A stretch of 50,858 nt of DNA from NCBI GenBank assembly GCA_028824555.1, contig JAPPDJ010000166.1, positions 1 through 50,858 on the forward strand, given 5' to 3'. The position numbers and the translations under genes were made by a program. Source of the DNA: Gammaproteobacteria bacterium. Its GTDB lineage: Bacteria > Pseudomonadota > Gammaproteobacteria > Pseudomonadales > Azotimanducaceae. Shown here piece by piece: positions 1 to 8,535 of the stretch. Numbering within the stretch: the stretch's first letter is position 1; the number at the start of each line of letters is the position of its first letter. The notes beneath the pieces are model-generated. The model saw nothing but the letters and a program-made list of their open reading frames with translations. It had not been told where the DNA came from and ran no database searches.

Positions 1-26
1 TCGACGAACCCCTCGATGCATTCAAG

Positions 27-205
27 ACGGGCGACCACAAGGGTCGCCCCTACGGCCCCACGGAAACGCAAGGCTGCGGGAACGACCGCAAGGGCAGCCC
101 CGACGGCCCCTCGGAAGTGCAACGCTGTGGGGACGGCCGCAAGGGTCGGCCCTACGGCCCCGCGGTAATGCAACGTCGTAGGGGCGACCCCTGTGGTCCC
201 CCGTC
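27..205. repeat. 51-bp tandem repeat, hairpin family 3
   Basis: About three head-to-tail units with a period of 51 bases: the string ACGGCCCC starts at 52, 103 and 154. Each unit carries an arm of the type CGACC-GCAAGG-GTCG. The first unit folds as GGGCGACC (29-36), loop ACAAG, GGTCGCCC (42-49). A related copy lies at 30541-30580. No coding sense is visible in the first 233 bases; the array ends about 30 bases before the yejB start. Confidence 0.8.
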
Positions 206-233
206 TCGGCTAACGCGCAGGCAAGGACAGTAG

Positions 234-1307
234 ATGGGGCGCTACCTCCTCCGCCGCCTGTTCCTCATCGTCCCGACCCTGTTCGGGATCATGGTGATCA
301 ACTTCGTCATCGTGCAGTTCGCACCGGGCGGGCCGGTGGAGCAGGCCATCATCGCGGCCTCTGGCCTGGGCGGCATGTCCTCGACCGCCAGCGTCTCCTC
401 CGCGAGCATGGGGCCGAACACGCAGACGGGCTATTCCGGCAGCGAGGGGCTGGATCCGGAGTTCGTGGCAAGGCTGGAGGCGGAGTTCGGCTTCGACAAG
501 CCGGCGCACGAGCGCTTCCTCAGCATGATGTGGAACTACATGCGACTCGACTTCGGCGACAGCTACTTTCAAGACCGGCCGGTGATGCAGCTCGTGGCAG
601 AGCGATTGCCGGTGTCGCTGTCGCTGGGGCTGTGGTCGCTGCTGCTGATCTACACCATCTCCATCCCTCTCGGCGTCGCGAAAGCGGTGCGGGACGGCAC
701 GCGGTTCGATGTCTGGTCCAGCGCCGTCGTGTTCACCGCCTACGCCGTGCCTGGCTTCCTGTTCGCCGTGCTGCTGATCGTCTTCTTCGCCGGCGGCTCC
801 TATCTCGACTGGTTCCCCATGCGCGGCCTCGTTTCCGAAGGCTGGGAGAACTTCCCGTGGTACGCGAAGATCACCGACTGGCTTTGGCACCTCGCTCTGC
901 CGCTGATGGCGCTCACCATCGGCGGCTTCGCTACCCTGACCATGCTCACCAAGAACAGCTTCCTCGAAGAGGTGAACAAGCAGTTCGTGCTCACCGCCCG
1001 CGCCAAGGGGCTCACGGAGCGCCGCGTGCTGTTCGGGCACGTATTCCGCAACGCCATGTTGATCGTCATCGCCGGCTTTCCGGCGGCATTTGTAGGGCTG
1101 CTTTTCACGGCTGCGCTCCTGATCGAGGTGATCTTCTCGCTCGACGGCATTGGCCTCTTGGGCTACGAGGCGGTGGTAAAGCGCGACTATCCGATCTTCT
1201 TCGGCACGCTCTTCTGCTTCACGCTGATTGGCCTCACGATGCAACTCATTGGCGATGTGGTGTACACGTTTGTGGACCCGCGCATCGACTTCGAGAAGCG
1301 CGAGTGA
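234..1307 (+). CDS. yejB: ABC transporter permease, YejB-like
   Basis: Inner-membrane permease of a peptide/opine-type (DppB/YejB) ABC importer, 357 residues. It has an N-terminal membrane anchor ([19 protein letters not shown]), a periplasmic stretch at about residues 35-110, then five or so hydrophobic segments. An EAA-type coupling loop ([20 protein letters not shown]) lies before the last helices. The ATG at 234 is preceded by AAGGAC. It is followed 14 bases later by a YejE-like permease, so the two form a heterodimeric channel. The closest named family is YejB of the microcin C/peptide importer YejABEF, and the length matches. No solute-binding protein or ATPase is visible beside it; YejA could lie upstream of the window. 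Confidence 0.9.
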   Translation: MGRYLLRRLFLIVPTLFGIMVINFVIVQFAPGGPVEQAIIAASGLGGMSSTASVSSASMGPNTQTGYSGSEGLDPEFVARLEAEFGFDKPAHERFLSMMWNYMRLDFGDSYFQDRPVMQLVAERLPVSLSLGLWSLLLIYTISIPLGVAKAVRDGTRFDVWSSAVVFTAYAVPGFLFAVLLIVFFAGGSYLDWFPMRGLVSEGWENFPWYAKITDWLWHLALPLMALTIGGFATLTMLTKNSFLEEVNKQFVLTARAKGLTERRVLFGHVFRNAMLIVIAGFPAAFVGLLFTAALLIEVIFSLDGIGLLGYEAVVKRDYPIFFGTLFCFTLIGLTMQLIGDVVYTFVDPRIDFEKRE

Positions 1308-1321
1308 GGGGGAATAAGAAA

Positions 1322-2395
1322 ATGGCACTCACACCCCTCAATCGCCGTCGGCTGGAGCTCTTTCGTGCCAACCGTCGGGGCTATTGGTCGCTGCGCATCT
1401 TCCTCGTGCTGTTCGCCGCCTCGCTGGGGGCGGAGTTCATCGCCAACGACAAGCCCATCCTGTTCTCGCAAGGGGGCGAACTGCACTTCCCCATCCTGTT
1501 CACCTATACGGAGACGGAGCTCGGCGGCGTGCTGGAGACGGAGGCGGAATACCGCGACCCGTTCGTGATGGCTTTGATCGAACGGGACGGCTGGGCCGTC
1601 TGGCCGCCCTTGCGGTTCTCGCACGACACCATCGACTATTCCTACGACATCACGCCGTCGCCGCCGGACGCGACGCACATCCTCGGCACCGACAGCGGCG
1701 CCACGGACGTGTTCGCAAAGCTCCTGTATTCGTTCCGACTTTCCGTGCTGTTTGGCTTGGGCCTCACCGCCATCAGTTCCGCCATCGGCGTTACCGTGGG
1801 TGCCCTTCAGGGCTACTTCGGCGGCCTCGTGGACTTGCTTGGCCAACGACTCGTGGAGATTCAGACGGGCCTGCCGATCCTGTTCGTGCTCATCATCCTC
1901 GCGAGCATCGTCGAACCGAACGTCTATTGGCTCCTCATCATCCTGTCGCTGTTCAGCTGGATGGCCCTCGTGGGGGTGGTGCGCGCCGAGTTCCTGCGTG
2001 CACGCAATTTCGAGTTCGTTCGCGCAGCCAAGGCCCTCGGCGTCTCCGACATGACGATCCTTCGCCGCCATGTGCTGCCGAACGCGATGGTGGCCACGCT
2101 CACATACCTGCCCTTCATCCTCAACGGTTCCATCACTTCGCTGACGGCGCTCGACTTTCTCGGCTTCGGCCTGCCGCTCGACTCGCCGTCGTTCGGCCGT
2201 CTCCTGTCGTCGGCAAAGGCCAACCTGTACGCCCCTTGGCTAGGCATCTCCGTCTTCATCACCCTGGCCCTGCTGCTGACCCTGCTAATCTTCGTCGGCG
2301 AGGGCGTCCGCGACGCCTTGGACCCGCGCCGGGCCATGACCCAACGCGGCGACGACGAGTCGAGCGGCGACCTCGTCAACCTGCAAACGGCTTGA
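1322..2395 (+). CDS. yejE: ABC transporter permease, YejE-like
   Basis: Second permease of the YejBE pair, 357 residues. The N-terminus (NRRRLELFRANRRGYWSLRI) and the first hydrophobic helix are followed by a long periplasmic segment with the YejE-typical stretch ending HILGTDSGATDVFAKLLYSF. Then come the BPD_transp_1 membrane domain and a coupling loop (FVRAAKALGVSDMTILRRHV). The ATG at 1322 follows a GGGGGAATAAG leader. The YejF-type double ATPase that normally follows is absent; the next gene starts only three bases after this stop and encodes an unrelated nucleotidyltransferase-like protein. The ATPase must be elsewhere or supplied by a shared importer. Confidence 0.9.
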   Translation: MALTPLNRRRLELFRANRRGYWSLRIFLVLFAASLGAEFIANDKPILFSQGGELHFPILFTYTETELGGVLETEAEYRDPFVMALIERDGWAVWPPLRFSHDTIDYSYDITPSPPDATHILGTDSGATDVFAKLLYSFRLSVLFGLGLTAISSAIGVTVGALQGYFGGLVDLLGQRLVEIQTGLPILFVLIILASIVEPNVYWLLIILSLFSWMALVGVVRAEFLRARNFEFVRAAKALGVSDMTILRRHVLPNAMVATLTYLPFILNGSITSLTALDFLGFGLPLDSPSFGRLLSSAKANLYAPWLGISVFITLALLLTLLIFVGEGVRDALDPRRAMTQRGDDESSGDLVNLQTA

Positions 2396-2398
2396 CCG

Positions 2399-2875
2399 AT
2401 GGACGGAGCGACGACATTTCTAGAACGTGTTTGCGCCGCGCTGCAGGCTGCGGACGTGGACTATGCGGTAGCCGGAGGCGACGCCGTGGCCTTGCACGGT
2501 GCGGTTCGGGGCTCGATCGACGTCGATGTGGTCCTGCGCTGGACCAAACGGACGTTGGAGCGTGCCGAGGACGCGCTGGGTGGGATGGGACTGGTCTCGC
2601 GCCTGCCCGTCACGGCGGCCAGCGTCTTCGACAACCGTGACGAGTACATTCACCGTCGCAATATGATCGCGTGGAACTTCCACAATCCCCGCAATCGGAT
2701 TGAGCACGTGGACATCCTCATCACGCACGACCTCGCGGCAGTCGATGCCGTCGAAATCGAAGCCGAGAGCGGACCAGTGCGAGTCCTTGCCATCGACGAC
2801 CTAATCGCCATGAAGCGCGAATCCGATCGCGTGCAGGACGTCGCAGACGTGCAGGCTCTCGAGCGTCTGCGATGA
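2399..2875 (+). CDS. nucleotidyltransferase-like protein (MNT/AbiEii type)
   Basis: A 158-residue protein with a minimal nucleotidyltransferase fold signature: GGDAVALHGAVRGSIDVDVV at about residues 26-45 (GG...H....R.S.DVDVV), the pattern that carries the first two metal-binding acids in MNT and AbiEii-like proteins. A later acidic strand, HVDILI, could give the third carboxylate. Near the C-terminus, DDLIAMKRESDR resembles the conserved end of the DUF6036/AbiEii-like group. It starts three bases after yejE and its stop overlaps the next start (ATGA). This group is often found in toxin-antitoxin or phage-defence pairs. That role is inferred from family and gene coupling only. Confidence 0.65.
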   Translation: MDGATTFLERVCAALQAADVDYAVAGGDAVALHGAVRGSIDVDVVLRWTKRTLERAEDALGGMGLVSRLPVTAASVFDNRDEYIHRRNMIAWNFHNPRNRIEHVDILITHDLAAVDAVEIEAESGPVRVLAIDDLIAMKRESDRVQDVADVQALERLR

Positions 2876-3066
2876 CCCAACCTGACGAACACCCTGCGCC
2901 GCGCCCGGTTCAGTACTTCACAGATGAGTACCTGGAGCGTTGCCGGGAACTTTCGCCAACCGACATCCTTCGCTTTCTGGACGAGTTCCGCCGCCTGTAC
3001 GGCGCGCGCCGGGTTCCTCGAACACCTCACGCGTCGCAAGACGAGGAACGCCTGCGTGGCCGATGA
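2872..3066 (+). CDS. small protein coupled to the nucleotidyltransferase
   Basis: A 64-residue protein whose ATG overlaps the preceding stop (ATGA), so it is translationally coupled. The first 45 residues are ordered and look helical (VQYFTDEYLERC, then SPTDILRFLDEFRRLYGA). The last 20 are Arg/Pro-rich and look degenerate, so the gene may be a truncated relative of a longer antitoxin-like protein. Its last bases overlap the GTG start of the next gene. It is either the small partner of the nucleotidyltransferase or a remnant. I do not recognise a named family. Confidence 0.5.
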   Translation: MTQPDEHPAPRPVQYFTDEYLERCRELSPTDILRFLDEFRRLYGARRVPRTPHASQDEERLRGR

Positions 3067-3496
3067 CGTGCACCTGACGATCGTCTTGGCCGAGCCGCCG
3101 GAGGGGTTTGCCTTCTGTCTGCAACGCGGCAAGGGCGCCAAGGCCGAACGCCTCGACTACATCGACGCGGCCGGCGACGACATTTCGTTCGACCTGACCG
3201 TGACCGTGCGCCAAGGCAAGGTCAAGGGCATGCCGGACTTCGCCGGACCGTTCGTGCAGGGACGTCCCGGCGAACGGTTCTTCTATCTCTGCGTCGGTCA
3301 GTGTTCGGAGCTGGTGGAGCCGCAATGGTCCGGACGCGTCAAGGTGCCGCTGTCGTCGATCACCTGGAGGCACATCGAGGAGGCCAAGGCCGATGGCCGG
3401 CGCCTCCGCGCACGCTATGCCGCCAGCGAACCGGGCGGTGGGCCTGCCCTTGCGAGCGTCCAACTCCTCGAGGACGGCTGGACGACAACCGGCTAG
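3056..3496 (+). CDS. DUF5990 family protein
   Basis: A 146-residue cytosolic protein. The segments PEGFAFCLQRGKGAKAE and GPFVQGRPGERFFYL, and the end of the core (KVPLSSITWRHIE), match the DUF5990 pattern of a small beta-rich protein of unknown function. I chose the GTG at 3056: it sits seven bases after GAGGAA (3043-3048), and the family homology begins directly after it. An in-frame ATG at 2924 would add 44 residues that overlap the preceding gene and look like noise. It is co-directional with the nucleotidyltransferase cassette and probably in the same transcript. Confidence 0.75.
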   Translation: MADDVHLTIVLAEPPEGFAFCLQRGKGAKAERLDYIDAAGDDISFDLTVTVRQGKVKGMPDFAGPFVQGRPGERFFYLCVGQCSELVEPQWSGRVKVPLSSITWRHIEEAKADGRRLRARYAASEPGGGPALASVQLLEDGWTTTG

Positions 3497-3583
3497 TCCA
3501 ACCCGCTTTTTTCGTTCGAGTTAGGTTTCTGATCGAGTCCGTCGCCCCTACACTTCGCGCTCCGCGAATCCCATAGGAAGCCC

Positions 3584-5305
3584 ATGCCGTCCGCCGAGCA
3601 CGAAGTCCGTTACGAAGCCGATGAGCGACCGCCCCTGCCGCTGACTGTCGGGCTGGGGATCCAGTATGCAATGGTCGCGCTCGGCGGCGTGGTGCTGACG
3701 CCGGCCATCCTGATCAGCGTCGCCGGACAGAGCGAGGCATACCTCAATTGGGCCGTGTTTGCGGCGCTGGTTGTGAGCGGCCTGGTAACGGTCGTGCAGT
3801 CGGTTCGGCTGGGTCGAATTGGGGCTGGCTACATCCTCATCATGGGCAGTACGACCGCCTTCCTGCCGATGAGCGTGACGGCACTCGCCGAAGGAGGGCC
3901 GGGGCTGCTGGCGACGTTGATCGTCATGTCCTCACTAGTGCAGTTCGTACTTGGCGCGAAGATGGCATTGCTGCGGCGCGTGTTCACGCCCACCGTTGCA
4001 GGTACCGTGCTGATGCTGATTCCCGTCAGCCTTGCCCCCATCGTCTTCAAGAAGATGGAGGATGTTCCCGCCGATGCGTCCGAGTTGGCAGCGCCGGTCA
4101 CAGCGCTCGTGACCCTGGCAGCCATCGTCCTCGTCGCGCTCCGCTTGTCCGGAGCGTGGCGCGTGTGGGCACCCGCAATCGGTCTCGTCGTCGGGGGCAT
4201 CACTGGGCTCGCTTTCGGGATCTACGACATCGAGCGGGTGGCGGCCGCGCCATGGTTTGGATTGCCGCAGTTCAGTGCCTATCCCGGCCTCGACCTGACC
4301 TTCGGCAGCGCCTTCTGGGCATTGCTGCCGGGCTTCCTGATCGTCACGCTGGTTGGGGCGATGGACACGCTGGGCGATGCCATCGCCATTCAGCGTGCCT
4401 CGTGGCGGCAGGCGCGCGCCATCGACTTTCGCTCCATTCAAGGTGCCATCAACGCCGACGGGCTCGGCAATCTACTGTCCGGCATCGGCGGCACGGTGCC
4501 GAACACCACCTATGGCAGCGGTGTCGCCATCGCCGAGTTGACGGGCATAACGGCTCGCTCTGTCGGCGTGTGCGCCGGCATCCTGTTCGTCGCCCTCGCT
4601 TTGATGCCGAAGCTGGTGGCCCTGATCGTGGCGATGCCGGGGCCGGTGGCTGGCGCCTATCTCGCGGTGATCGTCGCGCTATTGTTCGTGTTCGGCGTGA
4701 AGATCCTGACAGCCGACGGGCTCGACTACCGCAAGAGCCTGATCGTGGGGTTCGCCTTCTGGGTGGGCCTCGCGTTCCAGTTCGACTTGGTGTATCCGCA
4801 GTTCATGACCGGTGCCTGGGGGGAACTGCTGGGGCATGGGATGACTGCGGGCGGCATCACCGTGATCCTCCTTTCCGGTTTTCTCGACCTGACCGCGGCG
4901 CGGCCAAGGCGCCTGCGCACGGCCCTTTCCGCGTCCTCCCTTGCCGAAATCGACGGCTTCCTGTGCCGCTTCGCGAGCAAGGCACGGTGCGACGAAACCA
5001 TGACCTCCCGTTTGCGTGCCGTTGCCGAGGAGACCGTGCACACCCTCCTCGCCAACGGCGCCTCCGGCACCGATCGCGGGCTTTTGCTTGTGGCTAGGCG
5101 AGACGGCAAGGCAGCTGACCTCGAATTCATCGCCAGCGGCACCGACGTTAACCTCGAGGACCAACTGGCAATGCTGAGCGAAGGCGTGACGGAGCTCCCC
5201 AACGAGTCGGAAACTCCCCTGCGTCTGCTGCGCCACTACGCAACGTCGGTACGCCACCAGCAGTACCACGACACCGAGATCGTCACGGTGCGGGTTGATT
5301 CATAG
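3584..5305 (+). CDS. NCS2 xanthine/uracil permease with C-terminal extension
   Basis: Nucleobase:cation symporter-2 family permease, 573 residues, inner membrane. About 12-14 hydrophobic segments lie between residues 20 and 440. Family motifs include the glycine-rich NADGLGNLLSGIGGTVPNTTY stretch (around residues 288-308), which corresponds to the substrate-site region of UraA/UapA, and MDTLGDAIAIQ before it. After about residue 445 there is a soluble domain of roughly 125 residues (from SLAEIDGFLCRFASK), longer than in classical UraA. It resembles the ATPase-like tails of some NCS2 proteins, but I cannot confirm the fold. AGGAAG precedes the ATG. Substrate (xanthine, uric acid or uracil) is not determinable here. 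Confidence 0.85.
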   Translation: MPSAEHEVRYEADERPPLPLTVGLGIQYAMVALGGVVLTPAILISVAGQSEAYLNWAVFAALVVSGLVTVVQSVRLGRIGAGYILIMGSTTAFLPMSVTALAEGGPGLLATLIVMSSLVQFVLGAKMALLRRVFTPTVAGTVLMLIPVSLAPIVFKKMEDVPADASELAAPVTALVTLAAIVLVALRLSGAWRVWAPAIGLVVGGITGLAFGIYDIERVAAAPWFGLPQFSAYPGLDLTFGSAFWALLPGFLIVTLVGAMDTLGDAIAIQRASWRQARAIDFRSIQGAINADGLGNLLSGIGGTVPNTTYGSGVAIAELTGITARSVGVCAGILFVALALMPKLVALIVAMPGPVAGAYLAVIVALLFVFGVKILTADGLDYRKSLIVGFAFWVGLAFQFDLVYPQFMTGAWGELLGHGMTAGGITVILLSGFLDLTAARPRRLRTALSASSLAEIDGFLCRFASKARCDETMTSRLRAVAEETVHTLLANGASGTDRGLLLVARRDGKAADLEFIASGTDVNLEDQLAMLSEGVTELPNESETPLRLLRHYATSVRHQQYHDTEIVTVRVDS

Positions 5306-5360
5306 GGGCGCTCGAGTGTCGAGGGAGGGGATGCCGGCGTTGGCGCGGGAGGCTGCCGGC

Positions 5361-8282
5361 GTGAAGTTCTGCCGTTGCATTCTCGGCGCCTGCTTGCTGC
5401 TCGCGAGCGCCGGCAGCTTGGCGCAACAGTCGGGCAGCATCGAGGGTACGATCGAACGCGACGGTGTGGGCGTGGCGAACATCGCGGTGGTGGCGGCGGG
5501 CGCATCGATGCCATCGCCGAGGCGGGCCAGGACGGATGCGACAGGGCGTTTCACACTTCCGGATCTCGTGCCCGGACGCTACCGGGTCGCCCTTGCCGTA
5601 CCAGGTCAGAAGCGCCGTGTCTTGGATGCGGACGTGTTGCTGGGCCAAGTAACCTCTCTAGCGGTCGTGGTGGGCACGCCGGTGGGCGGCGAAATCGAGG
5701 AACTCGTGGTCGTCGCCCAGCGCGTCATCGTGCGCGAAGGCGCGCTGGTTGCGGATGCCATCGATGGCGACTCCGTGGCGGCCCTACCGGTGGCTCGCGA
5801 CTACCGCGACCTTGTCAAGCTCGCGCCCGGCGTGCAGTACACGGAGGAGCTGGTGCGCGGGCCCTCCGCGGGCGGCAACGGGCAGGACAACGTCTATCGA
5901 TTCGACGGTGTGGATGTCTCGCTGCCGATGTTCGGCACTCTGTCGGCGGAACCCTCGACCCACGACATCGACCAGGTGACATTCGTGCGCGGCGGCGTCG
6001 ATGCCATTGGCTTCAACCGCAGCGGCGGATTCACTATGGACTCCATGGCCAGGACCGGCACCGACGAATTCAAGGCGCGGGCCGAGTTCGCCGCCGTGCC
6101 GCACGGACTGGCGGCCGAGCGCAGGCCGCTTGGGGAGTCGCCACCGGCCGAAGGGCCTGATCAGACGTGGCTCAGCGCATCTGCCGGCGGCCCGCTGGTA
6201 CCGTCTCAGTTGTTCGCCTACGGCTCGTTCTACCGACCCTGGGCCAAGCGCACCAACAAGGCGACCGCGTACGGACGGGCCAAGGACCACTCGAGCCGGC
6301 GAGAGGAGTACTACGGGAAACTGACCTATGCACCGTGGGACAGCGTCCTGCTCAATGCTGCCTGGCGCACGTCCGGGCGCGACGAGCGAGGCGTGTCCAT
6401 CGGCCCCCACGATGCCGACTCGGTTTCCCTGGGCGGCCGCACCGAACAGGACATCGGCAGCGTCGACGGCTCGTGGGTGCCGGTGGTGGGACCGCGGTGG
6501 TCGTTCCGCTACAGCGAATACACCTTGCGCGGTTTCGAACTGCCGGACGTGCTGCTCACCGTTCGGCCTTCGCTGCAGGGCTCGCTGGACATCGAGCGCC
6601 TCGACCAGATGGGGCAGCTCCGGGTGCCGGCGCGGATCGAGGGCGCCGACGACTACAACGCTGCCGTCAGTTGGCTAATCGACCACTACGGCTACCTGGA
6701 CGCGGCTGGCCACCGGGTGGGTGGCGGTGCGGTTGGCGCCCATCCTGAGATCGGCGAACAGACGTTTTCTCGCCGCGGCTTGGACATCGCCATCGATCAC
6801 GAACTCGACTGGGGCGCGGCGAGCCACGCGCTGCATGTCGGGATGCGTCGCGCCGAGTCCCGCGAGCGCCTGCTTCGCACGTCCAACGGCTGGGGAACCA
6901 TCACGGTGCCGGGAGGCGTGGACCTCGCCTCTGACGGAACGCCGATCTTCTATGTAGCGACCGTGCAGCAGATGAGCCTGCGACAGTTGAACGGCAGTGT
7001 CGTTGACCCGATCGTGTCGTCCGCGGAAACCGCTTCGCTTGAAGTGAATGACGCGATCCGCCACGGCAACCTCGGCTTCAACCTGGGTTTCCTGTTCAGT
7101 GAGGATGCGCTGTACGGCCAGGGGCTGCGCGCCGCGCCCGGGGCCTATTCGGGGTTCGTCGTCGCGCCCGGGCGGAGGTATCGCATGTACACGATCGACT
7201 GGCGCGACATGATTCAGCCCCGCCTCGCAGCGAGGTGGAATTACCGTGGCGACGACGAGGTGTTCGTCGGCTTCGCGCGCTACCACCCGGCAGCCAGTTC
7301 GCTCGCTCGCGCCGCGTCCTGGGATCGCAACAGCCGCGCGACGCTGCGGGTGCTGTTCGACGAGAACGGCGACATCGTCGCCCACGACCCGCTGCCCGGT
7401 TCGTCGGGCAAGGTGTTCCAGGCCAGCCTCGCGCCGCGGCGAATCGACGAATGGACGGTTGGCGCCACGCACACGCTGTCGTCGGGCATGGCGGTGCGCG
7501 TACACCTGCGGCGACGCGATGGCGCACACTTCTGGGAGGACACTTGGAACGGGTCGCGCGGCTACGACAACGCGCCGCCGCACATCGCCGCCAAGGGCCT
7601 CTATGTTCCCGACCTCGACCGGATTCGTGCCGAGATCGGCGGATCCAGCTACGTCATCGCGGAACTCGATGACGCCTACACCGAGTATTGGGAAGCCGCC
7701 GTCGAGGTCGAGTGGCGCGGCGAACGGGGCGCATTCCATGCGACCTACGTTCGCAGCCGCTACACGGGTAACTTCGACCAAGACAACACCAGCGCGGTCA
7801 ACGACGCCAACCGCTTCATCGGCTCGTCGAACCTCGCCGACGGCTACGGTCGCCAGCTCTGGGACCTAAAGGACGGCGTGCTGCGCGGCGACCGTCCCCA
7901 TCTGGTGAAGGTATTCGGCCATCTCAACCTGCCTTGGCAAGCGACGGCAGGCGTCTTCGGCCTCTACCAGTCTGGCCAGCCGTGGGAGGCATGGGATGCC
8001 TTGGCCTATGGCCTGCCCTCGTACCACTCGTCAACCATCCGCCACGCCGAGCCCGCCGGCAGTCGCCGCAGCCCAGCCCACTGGCAAGTGGACCTGTCGT
8101 ACCGCCAGCGCATCGACGTTCGGGGCGGCCTCGTGGCGACCCTGCGCGCAGACCTCTTCAACGTCTTCGACCGGCAGACCGGCTACAACATGAACCCATA
8201 CGTCCGCGACCCCACCTTCGGACTGCCTCGCAACCGCTTCAACCCTCGCCGGCTGCTCGTTTCCGTCGCGGTTGAGATATGA
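5361..8282 (+). CDS. TonB-dependent receptor with carboxypeptidase-like N-terminal domain
   Basis: Outer-membrane active transporter of about 973 residues. I chose GTG 5361 because GGGAGG lies eight bases upstream (5347-5352) and translation begins with a clean signal peptide (MKFCRCILGACLLLASAG, cut after LAQ). Next comes a carboxypeptidase-regulatory-like beta-sandwich (about residues 25-110: SIEGTIERDGVGVANIAVV, then LPDLVPGRYRVALAVPG). The plug domain starts at EELVVVAQ, has DNVYRFDGVDVSLP, and is followed by a beta-barrel to the end (TLRADLFNVFDRQTGYN, closing strand LLVSVAVEI). It lies 55 bases after the NCS2 permease on the same strand. A shared substrate is possible but unproven. A TTG at 5295 and an ATG at 5331 are alternative starts. 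Confidence 0.88.
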   Translation: MKFCRCILGACLLLASAGSLAQQSGSIEGTIERDGVGVANIAVVAAGASMPSPRRARTDATGRFTLPDLVPGRYRVALAVPGQKRRVLDADVLLGQVTSLAVVVGTPVGGEIEELVVVAQRVIVREGALVADAIDGDSVAALPVARDYRDLVKLAPGVQYTEELVRGPSAGGNGQDNVYRFDGVDVSLPMFGTLSAEPSTHDIDQVTFVRGGVDAIGFNRSGGFTMDSMARTGTDEFKARAEFAAVPHGLAAERRPLGESPPAEGPDQTWLSASAGGPLVPSQLFAYGSFYRPWAKRTNKATAYGRAKDHSSRREEYYGKLTYAPWDSVLLNAAWRTSGRDERGVSIGPHDADSVSLGGRTEQDIGSVDGSWVPVVGPRWSFRYSEYTLRGFELPDVLLTVRPSLQGSLDIERLDQMGQLRVPARIEGADDYNAAVSWLIDHYGYLDAAGHRVGGGAVGAHPEIGEQTFSRRGLDIAIDHELDWGAASHALHVGMRRAESRERLLRTSNGWGTITVPGGVDLASDGTPIFYVATVQQMSLRQLNGSVVDPIVSSAETASLEVNDAIRHGNLGFNLGFLFSEDALYGQGLRAAPGAYSGFVVAPGRRYRMYTIDWRDMIQPRLAARWNYRGDDEVFVGFARYHPAASSLARAASWDRNSRATLRVLFDENGDIVAHDPLPGSSGKVFQASLAPRRIDEWTVGATHTLSSGMAVRVHLRRRDGAHFWEDTWNGSRGYDNAPPHIAAKGLYVPDLDRIRAEIGGSSYVIAELDDAYTEYWEAAVEVEWRGERGAFHATYVRSRYTGNFDQDNTSAVNDANRFIGSSNLADGYGRQLWDLKDGVLRGDRPHLVKVFGHLNLPWQATAGVFGLYQSGQPWEAWDALAYGLPSYHSSTIRHAEPAGSRRSPAHWQVDLSYRQRIDVRGGLVATLRADLFNVFDRQTGYNMNPYVRDPTFGLPRNRFNPRRLLVSVAVEI

Positions 8283-8397
8283 CGCGGTGCAGCCGGATCA
8301 CCGGGGGCGTCGCCGTCGAAGTGGCAGAGCACCGCCCCCCTGGCCATGCCCCTGAGATCGTCCGAGTCGTCTCCGCGGGTGAAGATGCTGTAGGAGA

Positions 8398-8535
8398 GGC
8401 TTCGTTCGGGGATTGCGGCGTGACGGGCGGTGGGTCGGCGGCCCCCCCTCCGAGAAAAGCGAGGACGCTTTTCTCGACTCCCCCTCGAGGGGGGAGTGAC
8501 AGGAAAGTGCACGCTACCACCGTTGCTGGGGCCTC
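8398..8535 (+). repeat. hairpin repeat family 1, copy A
   Basis: Intergenic repeat between two convergent genes, with two adjacent hairpins. The first is CGAGAAAAGCG (8451-8461), loop AGGA, CGCTTTTCTCG (8466-8476). The second is ACTCCCCC, loop TCGA, GGGGGGAGT (to 8497), followed by GACAGG. An inverted copy at 31886-32024 matches it over more than 100 bases. It may act as a two-way terminator for the receptor and the threonine ammonia-lyase. Nothing else is visible in 8283-8397. Confidence 0.85.

Noticed and set aside
1-233. CRISPR array at the start of the window
   Set aside because: The 51-base units are contiguous and lack unique spacers; no cas genes nearby.
210-1328. Long minus-strand frame overlapping yejB
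   Set aside because: His/Arg/Glu-rich shadow of the real permease; no domain, no start signal.
8283-8535. Short frames read from the repeat, such as those with REKRGRFSRLP
   Set aside because: Similar peptides come from other copies of the repeat (31.9 kb), so they are translations of the repeat, not genes.
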